Assembly: GCA_945862265.1 (NCBI GenBank)
Contig: CAMAXP010000027.1
Coordinates: 1 to 60,257, forward strand
From: Bordetella parapertussis
GTDB lineage: Bacteria > Pseudomonadota > Gammaproteobacteria > Burkholderiales > SG8-39
Direction of reading: 5' to 3'
Length of the DNA stretch: 60,257 nt
The notes under the pieces are model-generated. The model did no database searches. It was not told where the DNA came from and saw nothing but the letters and a program-made list of their open reading frames with translations. Shown piece by piece: positions 17,194 to 28,082 of this stretch. Made by a program: the position numbers and the translations under genes. The first letter of the stretch is position 1. Every line of letters starts with the position of its first letter.

Positions 17194-18174
17194 TCAGTCG
17201 ACCTTCAGGCCGGCGGCCTTGACCACCGTCGCCCAGCGGCCGACGTCGGTCCTGATGATTTCGGCAAACTGGTCCGGTGTATTGGGCGCCCAGGGCTCCA
17301 TGCCGAATTTGACCAGTTGCTCCTTGAACTCGGGCGTGGCCTGGAAACGCTGCATCTCGGCGTTGAGCTTCGCCACGATCGCCCTCGGCGTGCCCGCGGT
17401 GGCCACCACGCCCTGCCAGGCCTGCCAGTCGAACCCGGGCACCGTGCGCGCCACCGGCTGGATGCCCGGCATCAGCACCGACTGCGCCAGCGCCGACGTG
17501 CCCAGGGCGGTGATCTTGCCGCCCTGGATGTTGGGCACCGCCACGGAAAAGTCGAGGAACATCATCTCGGGCTTGCCCGCGATGATGTCGAGCACGGCCA
17601 GCGCCGAACCCTTGTACGGCACGTGCTGCACGTTGAGGCCGGTTTCCTTCTTGAACACCTCCATGAAGAGGTGGTGCGGGCTGCCGCTGCCGGAGGTGGC
17701 GTAATTGAACTTGCCCGGGTTCTTCTTCACAAGGTCGATCAGTTCGGCGACCGTCTTTACGCCCAGAGAAGGCGAGGTGACGAGGAAGAAGTTGACCGCA
17801 CCGAACATCGACACGGCGGAGAAATCCTTGACAGCGTCGACCGCCGGCTTGGAATAAATCGCAGGGCTGATGCCAAGCGTGGTGCTGGTGGCCATGAGCA
17901 GCGTGTAGCCGTCGCCGGGGGCCTTTGCGACCAGATCAGCGCCGATCAGCGTGCCGGCGCCGGCGCGGTTCTCGACGATGACCGGCTGCTTCAGCGCCGC
18001 GGAGAGGCGGTCGCCGATCACGCGGCCGAGGACGTCGGTCAGGGCGCCGGGCGGGTAAGGCACGATAAAGCGGATGGGGCGGTTCGGGTACGAAGCGGCC
18101 GGATCCTGCGCCCAGGCGCTAGTGACGCATGCCGAAAAAGCAAGGACGGCTGCAATGATTTTGCTTGTTTTCAT
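17194..18174 (-). CDS. Bug/TctC-type periplasmic solute receptor
   Basis: This 326-residue protein has a Sec signal peptide ending SAWAQ (about residue 23), then the receptor signature YPNRPIRFIVPYPPGALTDV. Internal markers are ENRAGAGTLIGADLVAKAPGDGY and VQHVPYKGSAL. Bug proteins bind carboxylates in the periplasm and are hugely expanded in Burkholderiales, often without their TctAB membrane partners, as here. It heads a leftward unit with the amidohydrolase. The 82-base gap to the divergent hydroxyacid dehydrogenase should hold both promoters. Confidence 0.9.
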   Translation of the reverse strand: MKTSKIIAAVLAFSACVTSAWAQDPAASYPNRPIRFIVPYPPGALTDVLGRVIGDRLSAALKQPVIVENRAGAGTLIGADLVAKAPGDGYTLLMATSTTLGISPAIYSKPAVDAVKDFSAVSMFGAVNFFLVTSPSLGVKTVAELIDLVKKNPGKFNYATSGSGSPHHLFMEVFKKETGLNVQHVPYKGSALAVLDIIAGKPEMMFLDFSVAVPNIQGGKITALGTSALAQSVLMPGIQPVARTVPGFDWQAWQGVVATAGTPRAIVAKLNAEMQRFQATPEFKEQLVKFGMEPWAPNTPDQFAEIIRTDVGRWATVVKAAGLKVD

Positions 18175-18256
18175 GTCTCCTCCCTTCAGGGAACGCTAAG
18201 GCTAGTCGCAGCGGCTGCTAAAATCAATTTCCGCGTTTCTCGTTTCACATTCCTCC

Positions 18257-19216
18257 TTGGGCACCCACCGCATCGTCTACCTGCAGCGTGCCACCCTTGA
18301 CGCGAACGTCAGCCTGCGACGCCCCGCCTTTGTGCATGAGTGGGTCGAGCATGACGCCACGCCGGTCGAGCAGATGGCCGCTCGCCTGGCCGGCGCCACG
18401 ATTGCCATTACGAACAAGCTGCGCCTGTCGCGGGAGATCCTCCATTCCGTGCCGACCCTGAGGCTGGTGGCGATTGCCGCCACGGGCCATGACAGCGTAG
18501 ACATCGACGCGTGCCGCGAGCGCGGCATCGCGGTGACCAACGTGCGCCGCTATTCCGAGCACAGCGTGGCCGAGCACACGCTGATGCTGATGCTCGCCGT
18601 CAGCCGCCACCTCAAGGGCTACGCCACGCGCACCGCGCTTGGCGCCTGGAACCAGTCGCAGCGCTTCTACCTCGAAGGGCCGTCCATCGGCGACCTGCAC
18701 GGCAAGACGCTTGCAGTCGTCGGGCGTGGGGGCCTCGGTACCAGCGTGGCGAAGCTGGCGGAAGCGTTTGGCATGAAGATCCTCTGGGCCGAGCGCAAAG
18801 GGGCCGTGGCCACGCGCCCCGGCTACACGCACTTCATGGACGCGATCTCCAGCGCGGACTTCGTCTCGCTCCACTGCCCGTTCTCGCCCGAAAACATGAA
18901 CCTGATCGGCGAACCAGAGCTGCGCGCGATGAAGAAGACCGCCTACCTCATCAACACCGCGCGCGGCCGGCTGATCGACGAGCCCACGCTGGTCTGGGCG
19001 CTGATGGAAGGCTGGATCGCCGGTGCGGCGCTGGACGTGCTTTCGACCGAGCCTCCTGCGGAGGGCAACGTGCTGCTCGACCAGCGCATCGCGAACCTGC
19101 TGATCACGCCGCACGTGGCCTGGGCCTCGGCGGAAGCGAAGCAGGCGCTGGCGGACGAACTGATCGACTGCGTTGAGGCCTTCGAGCGCGGGGAAAGGCT
19201 CAACCGACTGGACTGA
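18257..19216 (+). CDS. D-isomer 2-hydroxyacid dehydrogenase (glycerate dehydrogenase-like)
   Basis: This 319-residue protein has the NAD-binding glycine motif VVGRGGLGTSVAKLAEAFG (about residues 154-172). The catalytic triad of the family is visible: Arg in NTARGRLIDE, Glu in ALDVLSTEPP and His in ITPHVAW. Upstream are IAATGHDSVDIDACRERGI and HTLMLMLAVSRHL. It probably reduces hydroxypyruvate, glyoxylate or a related 2-oxo acid. The first good codon is TTG at 18257 and no strong ribosome site precedes it, so the start is uncertain by a few codons. It is transcribed alone, divergent from the Bug operon. Confidence 0.85.
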   Translation: MGTHRIVYLQRATLDANVSLRRPAFVHEWVEHDATPVEQMAARLAGATIAITNKLRLSREILHSVPTLRLVAIAATGHDSVDIDACRERGIAVTNVRRYSEHSVAEHTLMLMLAVSRHLKGYATRTALGAWNQSQRFYLEGPSIGDLHGKTLAVVGRGGLGTSVAKLAEAFGMKILWAERKGAVATRPGYTHFMDAISSADFVSLHCPFSPENMNLIGEPELRAMKKTAYLINTARGRLIDEPTLVWALMEGWIAGAALDVLSTEPPAEGNVLLDQRIANLLITPHVAWASAEAKQALADELIDCVEAFERGERLNRLD

Positions 19217-19310
19217 TTTTCGCTCTCAAATGTACCCGTACCAGCACATTAACTGGCAGGAGAGCGGCTCCAGTCCTCAGTCTCCAAATTTAAATTATGC
19301 AGATTGAAGG

Positions 19311-20681
19311 CTAATCGACAGACAGGCCCATGCCCCTCTGGACCGCGCTCCCTATTTCAAGCGCCCTGCGGTCCCCCATCCGTTCCCCCATCACGGTAAT
19401 CCCCACCGGGGCTTCCCCGGGCTCACTGCACGGCACCGTCACCGCACACCGGTCGAGGTAATTCGCGATACAGGTATTCCTGATCAGGATCGGAAACCCG
19501 TCCTTGCGGCCTTCCTCGGTCGCCAGGAACCTGGAGATCGGCGGGGCGATCACCGGCAGCGTAGGCATCAGCACCGCATCGAACCTCCCGGTCGTCCCGG
19601 CGCTCCGGGTCACCAACTCCGCCCGAAGCTGCAGCGCGTCGTAGTAGTCCGCCATGCCGGTATCCTTGACGCTAAGCATGCGCGCAAGGATGCGAGGGTC
19701 ATAGCGGGCTTCGCGCCCCGGGATCCGCGAACGGTGCAACGCATAGCACTCGACCCCGGAAAAGCCGCACCGTCGGTTGAGGTCGACGATTTCGTCGATC
19801 TCGGGGAATGCGAATGACTCGATCTTCGCCCCGGCGGCGGAGAGCTTCCCGAGGGCCGAATCGAAGGCCCTGGCGACCTCCGGGTCGAGGCCGTCCAGCA
19901 CGAGGTTCGCGGGAACCCCGAGCCGCAGCCCGGACAGGGGCATCAGCAGCAGCGTTGGCGGCGGCTCGCCGGCAAAGATCGCGTCGACCAGCGCGCAGCA
20001 CTCCACCGTCCAGGCCAGCGAGCCCACCGAGTCCAAGGTCGTCGAAAGCGGGTAGATGCCCTCGCACGGCACGCGCGATGCCGTCGGCTTGAACCCCGCC
20101 AGCCCGCACAGCCCCGCCGGGATCCGCACCGACCCCATGGTGTCCGTCCCGAGCGCGGCGTAGGCCATCGCGTCGGTGACCGAAACCGCCGCGCCGGAAG
20201 ACGACCCGCCCGGAATCCGCCCGGTCTGCCGATCCCAGGGATTCTTCGGGTCCCCGAAATGCGGATTGATCCCCAGGCCGCCCAAAGCGAACTCGGTCAT
20301 ATTTGTCGTGCCCATGACCACTGCGCCGGCCGCCCGCAACCGTGCCAACACCGGCGCATCCTTCGCAGCCGGCGGATCGCCCTCGCGGCTCCTGGACCCC
20401 GCATGCGTGGTCAGCCCGGCCACATCGGTCAGGTCCTTGACCGACACCGGAATCCCGGCAAGCGGAGACGGGACAACGCCGGCCTTGCGCAGCGTGTCGC
20501 TGGCATCGGCGGCCGCGAGTGCGGCCTCCCGGAACACGCGAACGAAAGTGGCCTTGCCTTCGCCGCCGGGCGCTTCGATCCTGGCGAGCGCTTCCTCCGC
20601 CAGCGCGCGACTGGTGGCTTTCCCCGAAGCGAGCTTTTCGGCAAGCCGCGCCAGCGTAGGCGCTTTCGGACCCACGCTCAT
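19311..20681 (-). CDS. Amidase signature family hydrolase
   Basis: This 456-residue amidase has all three residues of the Ser-cisSer-Lys triad: Lys in VSVKDLTDVAGL (about residue 75), the cis-Ser in PGGSSSGAAVSV and the nucleophile Ser in DTMGSVRIPAG. The C-terminal CAVTVPCSEPGEAPVG is typical. It hydrolyses an amide or ureide to the carboxylate. Its start overlaps the stop of the ABC substrate-binding protein gene (ATGA), and it is the last gene of the importer operon, so the imported solute is probably an amide or is converted to one. Confidence 0.88.
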   Translation of the reverse strand: MSVGPKAPTLARLAEKLASGKATSRALAEEALARIEAPGGEGKATFVRVFREAALAAADASDTLRKAGVVPSPLAGIPVSVKDLTDVAGLTTHAGSRSREGDPPAAKDAPVLARLRAAGAVVMGTTNMTEFALGGLGINPHFGDPKNPWDRQTGRIPGGSSSGAAVSVTDAMAYAALGTDTMGSVRIPAGLCGLAGFKPTASRVPCEGIYPLSTTLDSVGSLAWTVECCALVDAIFAGEPPPTLLLMPLSGLRLGVPANLVLDGLDPEVARAFDSALGKLSAAGAKIESFAFPEIDEIVDLNRRCGFSGVECYALHRSRIPGREARYDPRILARMLSVKDTGMADYYDALQLRAELVTRSAGTTGRFDAVLMPTLPVIAPPISRFLATEEGRKDGFPILIRNTCIANYLDRCAVTVPCSEPGEAPVGITVMGERMGDRRALEIGSAVQRGMGLSVD

Positions 20682-21685
20682 TTCACCGCCTTCTTCGCAT
20701 TCTCCGAAAACACCTTGGTCGCCGCCTTCGCATAGGTCACTTTCTGGTCGGCCTTGAGCACACCGCCCTCGACCATGATCTCCTGCAATTTATTCAACGA
20801 CTGCTCGCTGTAGGTCACGTCCTTGGACCAAACCCCAATCCCCTGGTAACGCTTGATCGAATTCAGCATGAGGTCGTACTCCAGGGCCATGAAGTGCGGC
20901 TTGACGAGCTTGGCCATGTCGGAAGGCGAAGCCTCGGACACGTAGTTCTGCGCCTTCTGGATCGCGTTGCAGAAGCCCTGCACGACTTTCGGGTTCTTCG
21001 CGATGAACTTGTCGGTCGCCATGAACGTGGTAAAGCCCATCGGCCCGATCTCGTTGCCGATCGACGCAACGACGTGCCCCTTGTTCTCGCGCTCGATGAG
21101 CGACGCGGTGGGCTCGAAGAAGGTCCCGAAATCGCCCTTGCCGGCGATCCAGGCCGAATCGCGATTGCCCGACGCGACGTTGGTCATGTAATTGGCGAGG
21201 TCCTTCTGCGGGTTGATGCCGTGCTTCTTGAACACCCACTGGGAGTCAATCTGCGGCGTGGTGCCGTTGGTCCAGTCGAGGTAGTCCTTGCCCTTGACCA
21301 TCGCCCACTTGAACTCGTTCGGCGCCATCTTCTTGCGCGACACCACCAGCAGCCCGTCCTTGGCGGTGAGCTGGCAGAAGATCTTGCTCTTGTCCGGCGA
21401 CGGCGAATTCTCGATGTAAACCTGCGACTCGGGCCCGAGCAGCACGATGTCGCGCTGGCCGCCGAGCAAGGGCGGCAGCACCTTGGCGGTGCCCCAGGCG
21501 GTATCCATCTTCACGTCCAGCCCCTCTTCCTTGAAGTAGCCCTTTTCCATGGCGACGTAGGAGGGCAGGTAGAAGATCGAGCGGATCACCTCCATGTAGT
21601 TGACCGTCGTTTGCGCCTGCGCGGCCGGGGCTGCAAGCGCGGCCAGCGCCGTTGCGATTGCGATTCGTGCGGTGAGTGCTTTCAT
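20678..21685 (-). CDS. ABC transporter substrate-binding protein (NMT1/SsuA-like)
   Basis: This 335-residue protein has a Sec signal peptide ending APAAQAQ (about residue 25), then the NMT1/SsuA-type opening YLPSYVAMEKGYFKEEGLDV. Related receptors bind thiamine-pyrimidine precursors, sulfonates, taurine, nitrate or aromatic acids. It is the third gene of a leftward operon: ATPase, permease, receptor, amidase. The permease gene stops 18 bases upstream. The ligand is unknown; the coupled amidase suggests a nitrogen-containing compound. Confidence 0.87.
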   Translation of the reverse strand: MKALTARIAIATALAALAAPAAQAQTTVNYMEVIRSIFYLPSYVAMEKGYFKEEGLDVKMDTAWGTAKVLPPLLGGQRDIVLLGPESQVYIENSPSPDKSKIFCQLTAKDGLLVVSRKKMAPNEFKWAMVKGKDYLDWTNGTTPQIDSQWVFKKHGINPQKDLANYMTNVASGNRDSAWIAGKGDFGTFFEPTASLIERENKGHVVASIGNEIGPMGFTTFMATDKFIAKNPKVVQGFCNAIQKAQNYVSEASPSDMAKLVKPHFMALEYDLMLNSIKRYQGIGVWSKDVTYSEQSLNKLQEIMVEGGVLKADQKVTYAKAATKVFSENAKKAVK

Positions 21686-21703
21686 TGGTGATTCCTCCAG
21701 TCG

Positions 21704-22493
21704 TTATGTGCGGTCATGGATGACCGACTTTTCGAGCAATGCAATGAGCATGTACATGACGACCGACATCGCCGCGAGGATCGCGATCGAGGCCATCACC
21801 ATGTGCATCTGCAGAATCTGGCTGCCGTAGATGATGAGGTACCCGAGCCCGGCCTTGGACGCCTGGAACTCGCCCGCGATCACGCCAACCAGCGCGAGGC
21901 CGACGTTGATCTTGAGCGCGCCGATCATCACGGGGACGTTGGCCGGCAGCACCACCTTGGCCAGCACCTGCCACTTGCTGCCGCCGAAGGTGCGCACCAG
22001 CTTGATCTTGTCGGCGTCCGTCTCTCGCAAGCCGCCGTAGACCATGAGGATGGTGATGAACACGCTGATCGCGATCGCGATGCCGTAGACCGACCACTCG
22101 TCGCCGAGCCAGATGTAGAAGATCGGGGCCAGCGCCAGCTTGGGCAGCGAATTCGCCACCACGAGGAAGGGGTCGAGGATGCGGTACAGGAAATTCGACC
22201 ACCATAGCGCCATGGCTATCAGCACCGCCGAGACCATGCCGACGATGAAGCTGGCGACGGCCTCCTTGAAGGTGACCCAGACGTGCAGCGCGAGGTTGTT
22301 CTCGCGCGCCATCGTGAAGAAGATCTCCACCACGGCCGAGGGGTTGCTCGTGAGCATCGGGTTGACCCACTGCATCTTGGGCGCAATCTCCCACACCGCG
22401 AGGAAGAGGATGATCGCGAGCGCCTGCATGAGGCGCACGCGGCGCGCCTGTCGCCGCAGCCCGTCGAGGTAGGCGCGAAAGCCTTCGCTCGCC

Positions 22494-22507
<14 letters not shown>
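21704..22507 (-). CDS. ABC transporter permease (SsuC/TauC-like)
   Basis: This roughly 267-residue inner-membrane protein has about six transmembrane helices. It carries the EAA loop LVRTFGGSKWQVLAKVVLPA that docks on the ATPase, and the ALVGVIAGEFQASKAGLGY segment common to nitrate/sulfonate/taurine permeases. I start it at ATG 22507, inside the last 14 bases of the ATPase gene. An ATG 15 bases earlier (22522) is also possible. It should form a homodimer with the neighbouring ATPase and receptor. Confidence 0.86.
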
Positions 22508-23332
<825 letters not shown>

Positions 23333-23336
<4 letters not shown>

Positions 23337-23476
23337 CGATCACATGCCCTGCGCGATTGGTTGCGATCTACAAATGATTGCACAGCGGATGAGAGAGTGC
23401 AATGCAATGTCAGCGCGGTGTAGCCGCACAGGTCCGCCATCATCAGGGCGAGGTCGAGTTCGCGCGCTTCGGTCAT
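23333..23476 (-). pseudogene. Truncated nucleotidyl-cyclase gene remnant
   Basis: A 47-codon frame starts at ATG 23474-23476, overlapping the cusA-like stop (ATGA). Its first part, LALMMADLCGYTALT, matches the start of class III adenylate/guanylate cyclase catalytic domains (typically FLLADISGYT). After about residue 24 the resemblance ends and the rest is an unrelated sequence running into the ABC ATPase start. This looks like a once translationally coupled downstream gene of the efflux operon cut off by recombination near 23410. Confidence 0.45.
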
Positions 23477-26400
23477 GCGGGCTTGGAAATGGGATTCATG
23501 GCGCGCCTGCGGATCAGGTAGTACGCCGCCGGGATCACGAACATGGACAGCAGCGGCGCGGTGATCATACCGCCGATCATCGGCGCGGCGATGCGCTGCA
23601 TGACCTCGGCCCCGGTGCCGTCCGACCACATCAGCGGCGCGAGGCCACCGAGGACCACCGCGACCGTCATCGCCTTGGGCCTGACTCGCTGCACCGCGCC
23701 TTCGTCGATGGCTGCGCGCAGCGCGGCATCAGTGCCGGGTGAATGCTTGTCGATCGCATGGCGCAGGTACACCAGCATCACCACGCCGAACTCCGCGGCG
23801 AGGCCCGAGAGCGCAATGAACCCGATCGCACCCGCCACCGAGAGGTTGTGGCCGAGCAGCCAGATCAGCCAGAAGCCCCCGACCAGCGCGAACGGCAGCG
23901 TGAGCATGATCAGCAGCGCCTCGCCGGCATGCCCGAAGGCAATCGTCAGCAGCACCAGGATGATGAGCAGCGTGAACGGCACCACCACTATGAGGCGGGC
24001 CTTGGCGCGCTCGAAGAACTCGAACTGCCCGGACCAGCTGACCGAAACACCGGGAGCGAGCTTCACTTTTGCAGCCACCGCTGCGCGCGCGTCGTTGACT
24101 ACCGAGACCAGGTCGCGGCCGCGGATGTCGACGTAGATCCAGCCGGCCAGCCGGGCGTTTTCCGAACGCAGCATCGGCGGGCCGTCGGTGACCGTGATCG
24201 CGGCCACCGCCGACAGCGGGATCTGCGCCCCACGTTCGGTGACCACCAGGAGGTTGCGCAGCTTTTCGACCGAGTCGCGCATCTCCCGCGGGTAGCGCAC
24301 GTTGATCGGGAAGCGCTGGCGCCCCTCGATGGTCTCGCCGATGTTCTCCCCGCCGATCCCGGCGGTGACGATCGAATGCACGTCGGCCACGTTCATGCCG
24401 TAGCGCGCGGCCGCATCGCGATCGACCTTGATTTCCACGTAGCGCCCACCGGAGACCCGCTCGGCCAGCGCGGAGGTCACGCCCGGCACGTCCTTCACGG
24501 CCCGTTCGATCTCGCCGGCGATGCGGTCGATGTCGGCGAGGTCGGTCCCCGACACCTTGATGCCCAACGGGCTCTTGATGCCGGTGGCGAGCATGTCGAT
24601 GCGGTTCCTGATCGGCGGCACCCAGATGTTCGACAGGCCCGGCAGGCGCACCGTACGGTCGAGTTCTTCGATGAGCTTCTCGGTCGTCATGCCGGCGCGC
24701 CACTCGGATTTCGGCTTGAACTGGATCGTGGTCTCCACCATTTCCATCGGCGCCGGGTCGGTCGCGGTCTCGGCGCGGCCGATCTTGCCGGAGACGCTCT
24801 TCACCTCCGGCACCTGGCGGATCAAGCGGTCGGTCTGCTGCAGGATCTCGGCCGCCTTGCCGGCCGAAAGTCCCGGCAGCGCAGTGGGCATGTAGAGCAG
24901 GTCGCCCTCGTCGAGCGGCGGCATGAACTCGCCGCCGATCTTCATGACCGGGATCGCGGTCACCGCAAGCGCAACGAGCGCCAGCGCGATCGTCGCCTTC
25001 GGCCACGACAGCACCACTGCGAGCAGCGGGCGATAGGCCGCGATCAGCACGCGGTTGAGCGGGTTCTTCGCCTCTTCTGGAATGCGCCCGCGGATCAGGT
25101 AGCCCATCAGCACCGGGACCAGCGTGACGGCGAGGATCGCCGACGCAGCCATTGCATAGGTCTTGGTGAAGGCGAGCGGCGAGAACATCCGCCCCTCCTG
25201 CGCTTCGAGCGCGAACACCGGCACGAACGACAGCGTGATCACCAGCAGCGAGAAGAACAGCGCGGGGCCGACCTCCACGGCGGCCTCGGTGATCAGGCGC
25301 CAGCGTTCCTCGCCGTCCACTTCGCGCCCTTCGAGCTTCTTGTGCGCGTTCTCGATCATCACCACCGCCGCGTCGACCATTGCACCGATCGCGATGGCGA
25401 TCCCGCCCAGCGACATGATGTTGGCGTTCACGCCCTGGTAGTACATGACGATGAACGCAGCGAGGATCCCAAGCGGCAGGGAAACGATCGCCACCAGTGC
25501 CGAGCGGACATGGAACAGGAACAGGAAGCACACCAGCGCGACCACCGCGAACTCCTCCAGCAGCTTGTTGCGAAGGTGCAGGACCGCGCGCTCGATCAGG
25601 CTCGAGCGGTCGTAGGTCTCGACGATCTCCACGCCGGGCGGGAGGCTGCCTTTCAGCGAGGCGAGCTTGGCCTTGACCGCCTCGATCGTGGCCAGCGCGT
25701 TCTTGCCCGAGCGCATGATGATCACGCCGCCCGCCACTTCGCCTTCGCCATCGAGTTCCGCGATGCCGCGGCGCATCTCCGGCCCGACCTGGATGCGCGC
25801 CACGTCGCCGAGCTTCACCGGCACGCCGGTGTCGGAAGCCGACAGCGGGATCGCGCGAAAATCATCCAGCGTCTTGAGGTACCCGGTGGCGCGCACCATG
25901 TATTCGGCTTCACCGAGCTCAAGCACCGAGCCGCCCGTCTCGCGGTTGGCCTTCTGCACGGCGTCGATCACGCGGTTGTGCGTGATGCCGTAGGCGCGCA
26001 GCTTGTCCGGGAAGAGGACGATCTGGTACTGGCGCACCATGCCGCCGACCGAGGCCACTTCGGCCACGTTCGGCACGGTCTTCAGCTCGTACTTCAGGAA
26101 CCAGTCCTGCAGCGCGCGCAGCTCGCCGAGGTCGTGCCGGCCGCTGCGGTCCACCAGCGCGTACTGGTAGATCCAGCCCACGCCGGTGGCATCGGGTCCC
26201 AGCGCAGGCTTCGCTGCGGCCGGCAGGCGCGACTGCACCTGCGAGAGGTATTCGAGCACCCGCGAGCGCGCCCAGTACGGGTCGGTGCCGTCCTCGAACA
26301 GGATGTAGACGAACGAGTCGCCGAAGAACGAGTAGCCGCGAACGGTCTTTGCCCCCGGCACCGACACCATAGTGGTGGTGAGCGGATAGGTGACCTGGTC

Positions 26401-26586
26401 TTCGACGATGCGCGGCGCCTGCCCGGGAAAAGGCGTACGGATGATGACCTGCACGTCGGACAGGTCCGGCAGGGCATCCAGCGGCGTGCGCAACGCGGCC
26501 CAGGCGCCCCACGCGGCGACCAGTGCAGTCGCGATGAGCACGAGGAAGCGGTTGGCGACCGACCAGCGGATCAGCGCGGCGATCAT
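23473..26586 (-). CDS. cusA: Heavy-metal RND efflux pump, CusA (copper/silver) type
   Basis: This 1,037-residue RND protein has the 12-helix, two-porter-loop layout. Family markers include [14 protein letters not shown] and [19 protein letters not shown] in the first porter loop, [16 protein letters not shown] in helix 4 with the proton-relay Asp, and [10 protein letters not shown]. The segment [19 protein letters not shown] has the methionine and TGIKSP found in CusA-type monovalent-metal pumps; divalent CzcA pumps differ here. It exports Cu(I)/Ag(I) from periplasm or cytoplasm through CusC. It overlaps cusB by four bases and ends coupled to the cyclase remnant. Confidence 0.92.
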   Translation of the reverse strand: MIAALIRWSVANRFLVLIATALVAAWGAWAALRTPLDALPDLSDVQVIIRTPFPGQAPRIVEDQVTYPLTTTMVSVPGAKTVRGYSFFGDSFVYILFEDGTDPYWARSRVLEYLSQVQSRLPAAAKPALGPDATGVGWIYQYALVDRSGRHDLGELRALQDWFLKYELKTVPNVAEVASVGGMVRQYQIVLFPDKLRAYGITHNRVIDAVQKANRETGGSVLELGEAEYMVRATGYLKTLDDFRAIPLSASDTGVPVKLGDVARIQVGPEMRRGIAELDGEGEVAGGVIIMRSGKNALATIEAVKAKLASLKGSLPPGVEIVETYDRSSLIERAVLHLRNKLLEEFAVVALVCFLFLFHVRSALVAIVSLPLGILAAFIVMYYQGVNANIMSLGGIAIAIGAMVDAAVVMIENAHKKLEGREVDGEERWRLITEAAVEVGPALFFSLLVITLSFVPVFALEAQEGRMFSPLAFTKTYAMAASAILAVTLVPVLMGYLIRGRIPEEAKNPLNRVLIAAYRPLLAVVLSWPKATIALALVALAVTAIPVMKIGGEFMPPLDEGDLLYMPTALPGLSAGKAAEILQQTDRLIRQVPEVKSVSGKIGRAETATDPAPMEMVETTIQFKPKSEWRAGMTTEKLIEELDRTVRLPGLSNIWVPPIRNRIDMLATGIKSPLGIKVSGTDLADIDRIAGEIERAVKDVPGVTSALAERVSGGRYVEIKVDRDAAARYGMNVADVHSIVTAGIGGENIGETIEGRQRFPINVRYPREMRDSVEKLRNLLVVTERGAQIPLSAVAAITVTDGPPMLRSENARLAGWIYVDIRGRDLVSVVNDARAAVAAKVKLAPGVSVSWSGQFEFFERAKARLIVVVPFTLLIILVLLTIAFGHAGEALLIMLTLPFALVGGFWLIWLLGHNLSVAGAIGFIALSGLAAEFGVVMLVYLRHAIDKHSPGTDAALRAAIDEGAVQRVRPKAMTVAVVLGGLAPLMWSDGTGAEVMQRIAAPMIGGMITAPLLSMFVIPAAYYLIRRRAMNPISKPA

Positions 26587-28082
26587 GGCTTGGCCTTGCG
26601 GGCCAGTTTCTCGACCACGAAGTCGCCATCCTTATTTGGCGCGCCGCGCATCTCGAACTCGACCGTGTCGCCGGCCTTCACGCCCTCCAGAAGCTTCTTG
26701 TCCGCCACCGCAAAGCCCATCTGCATCACGCCCCACTGCATGGAAGGGATCGGCTCGTGCTTGAGTTCAAGGTAGCCGTCGGCAGCGCTGACACCCGTGA
26801 CCAGCCCGCGTCCTTTGTGGAGTACTGCGCCGGCCTTGGGCGGCGTTTCCATGCGCGAGAGGCCCGCCTTGAGGCTCGCCTCCGAATCGATCAGGAACTG
26901 GCCGGACAGCACAACCTTGTCGCCCGCCTTGAGGCCCTTGCGGATTTCAGTGGACCCGCCCATCTCGATACCGACCTCGACGTCCTGCTGGCGGAACTTC
27001 CCGTCGCCCTCGGCCAGCACCACGAGGCTGCGCTCCCCCGTGCGGATCACGGCTTCGCTCGGGACCAGCACGGCCTGCGGGGCCCGCCCGCTCGACAGCA
27101 TGAGCGTCGCGAACATGCCCGGCTTCAGCTTTGCGCCCGGATTGGCGACTTCGATGCGCGCGCGCAGGGTCCTTGTCATTGCATTCACGTCCGGCAGGAT
27201 CGCGCCGACGCGGCCGGTGAACACTTCACCCGGGTATGCGGGGACGCGCGCCTCGACCCGGCTGCCCGGCACCAGCCAGGCGGCCTGCGCCTCGGGCACC
27301 TCGGCGCTGACCCAGACGCTCGAGAGGTCGACGATGCGGAACAGCGGCGCCCCCGCCATGACGGTCATGCCTTCGCGCACGTTGAGTTCGGCGATCACGC
27401 CGGAAATGGGCGAACGCAACGTGAAGCGCGCGAGCACCTTGCCGTCGCGCTCGACCTGGCCGATGTCCTCCGCACCCATGCCGAGCAGCACCAGGCGCTG
27501 GCGGGCAGCGTCGGCGAGCGGCTTCGCCTCCGGCGAGGACTGCCTGCGCAACAGCAGGTACTCCTCCTGCGCGCCCGCCCATTCGGGAAAGAAGATCTCC
27601 ACCAGCGGCGCGCCCTTGGCCACCGGATCGAGCGGCGAACGCGCATGGAGCTTCTCCACAAAGCCCGCGCTGCGCGACTGAACCAGCACAACGCCGCGCT
27701 CATTCCAGCCCACGGACCCGACCGCCTCCAGCTTCGGTTCCAGCGCCCCCAATTTCGCCTCGGCCGTGCGAATGCCGAGGTTCTGCACGACCTGCGGGTT
27801 GATCGACACGGCGCCTGCTGCGGCATCACCGCCTTCATCCGCGTACTTGGGCACCAGCTGCATGTCCATGAAAGGGGACTTGCCGGGCTTGTCGAATTTC
27901 TGCTGCGGCACCATAGGGTCGTACCAGTACAGGACCTTGCGCTCGCCCGCTGGGGCTGCGGCAGTTGGCGCAGGCGCAGCGGCCGGCCTCTGGTGCAGGG
28001 CGTAGCGGTATCCCGCAAACCCGGCGCCCGCGCCCACCGCAACAACGACTGCAACGACTGCAACGATGATCGGCGCTTTCAT
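26583..28082 (-). CDS. cusB: RND membrane-fusion protein CusB with fused CusF-like domain
   Basis: This 499-residue adaptor has an N-terminal membrane anchor (about residues 3-25) and the metal-binding [20 protein letters not shown] stretch. Lipoyl/hairpin and beta-barrel domains follow. A C-terminal module of about 75 residues contains [19 protein letters not shown], in which His, Trp, Met and Met occupy the four copper-binding positions of CusF. The pump therefore carries its own periplasmic Cu(I)/Ag(I) chaperone domain. I choose ATG 28080-28082, overlapping the cusC stop (ATGA), since the frame upstream is not protein-like. Confidence 0.9.
   Translation of the reverse strand: MKAPIIVAVVAVVVAVGAGAGFAGYRYALHQRPAAAPAPTAAAPAGERKVLYWYDPMVPQQKFDKPGKSPFMDMQLVPKYADEGGDAAAGAVSINPQVVQNLGIRTAEAKLGALEPKLEAVGSVGWNERGVVLVQSRSAGFVEKLHARSPLDPVAKGAPLVEIFFPEWAGAQEEYLLLRRQSSPEAKPLADAARQRLVLLGMGAEDIGQVERDGKVLARFTLRSPISGVIAELNVREGMTVMAGAPLFRIVDLSSVWVSAEVPEAQAAWLVPGSRVEARVPAYPGEVFTGRVGAILPDVNAMTRTLRARIEVANPGAKLKPGMFATLMLSSGRAPQAVLVPSEAVIRTGERSLVVLAEGDGKFRQQDVEVGIEMGGSTEIRKGLKAGDKVVLSGQFLIDSEASLKAGLSRMETPPKAGAVLHKGRGLVTGVSAADGYLELKHEPIPSMQWGVMQMGFAVADKKLLEGVKAGDTVEFEMRGAPNKDGDFVVEKLARKAKP

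Noticed and set aside
23743..26775. A 1,010-codon open frame on the plus strand opposite the cusA/cusB genes
   Set aside because: It is rich in His, Arg and Asp with no family features, and exists because GC-rich codons of the real genes leave no stops on the other strand.
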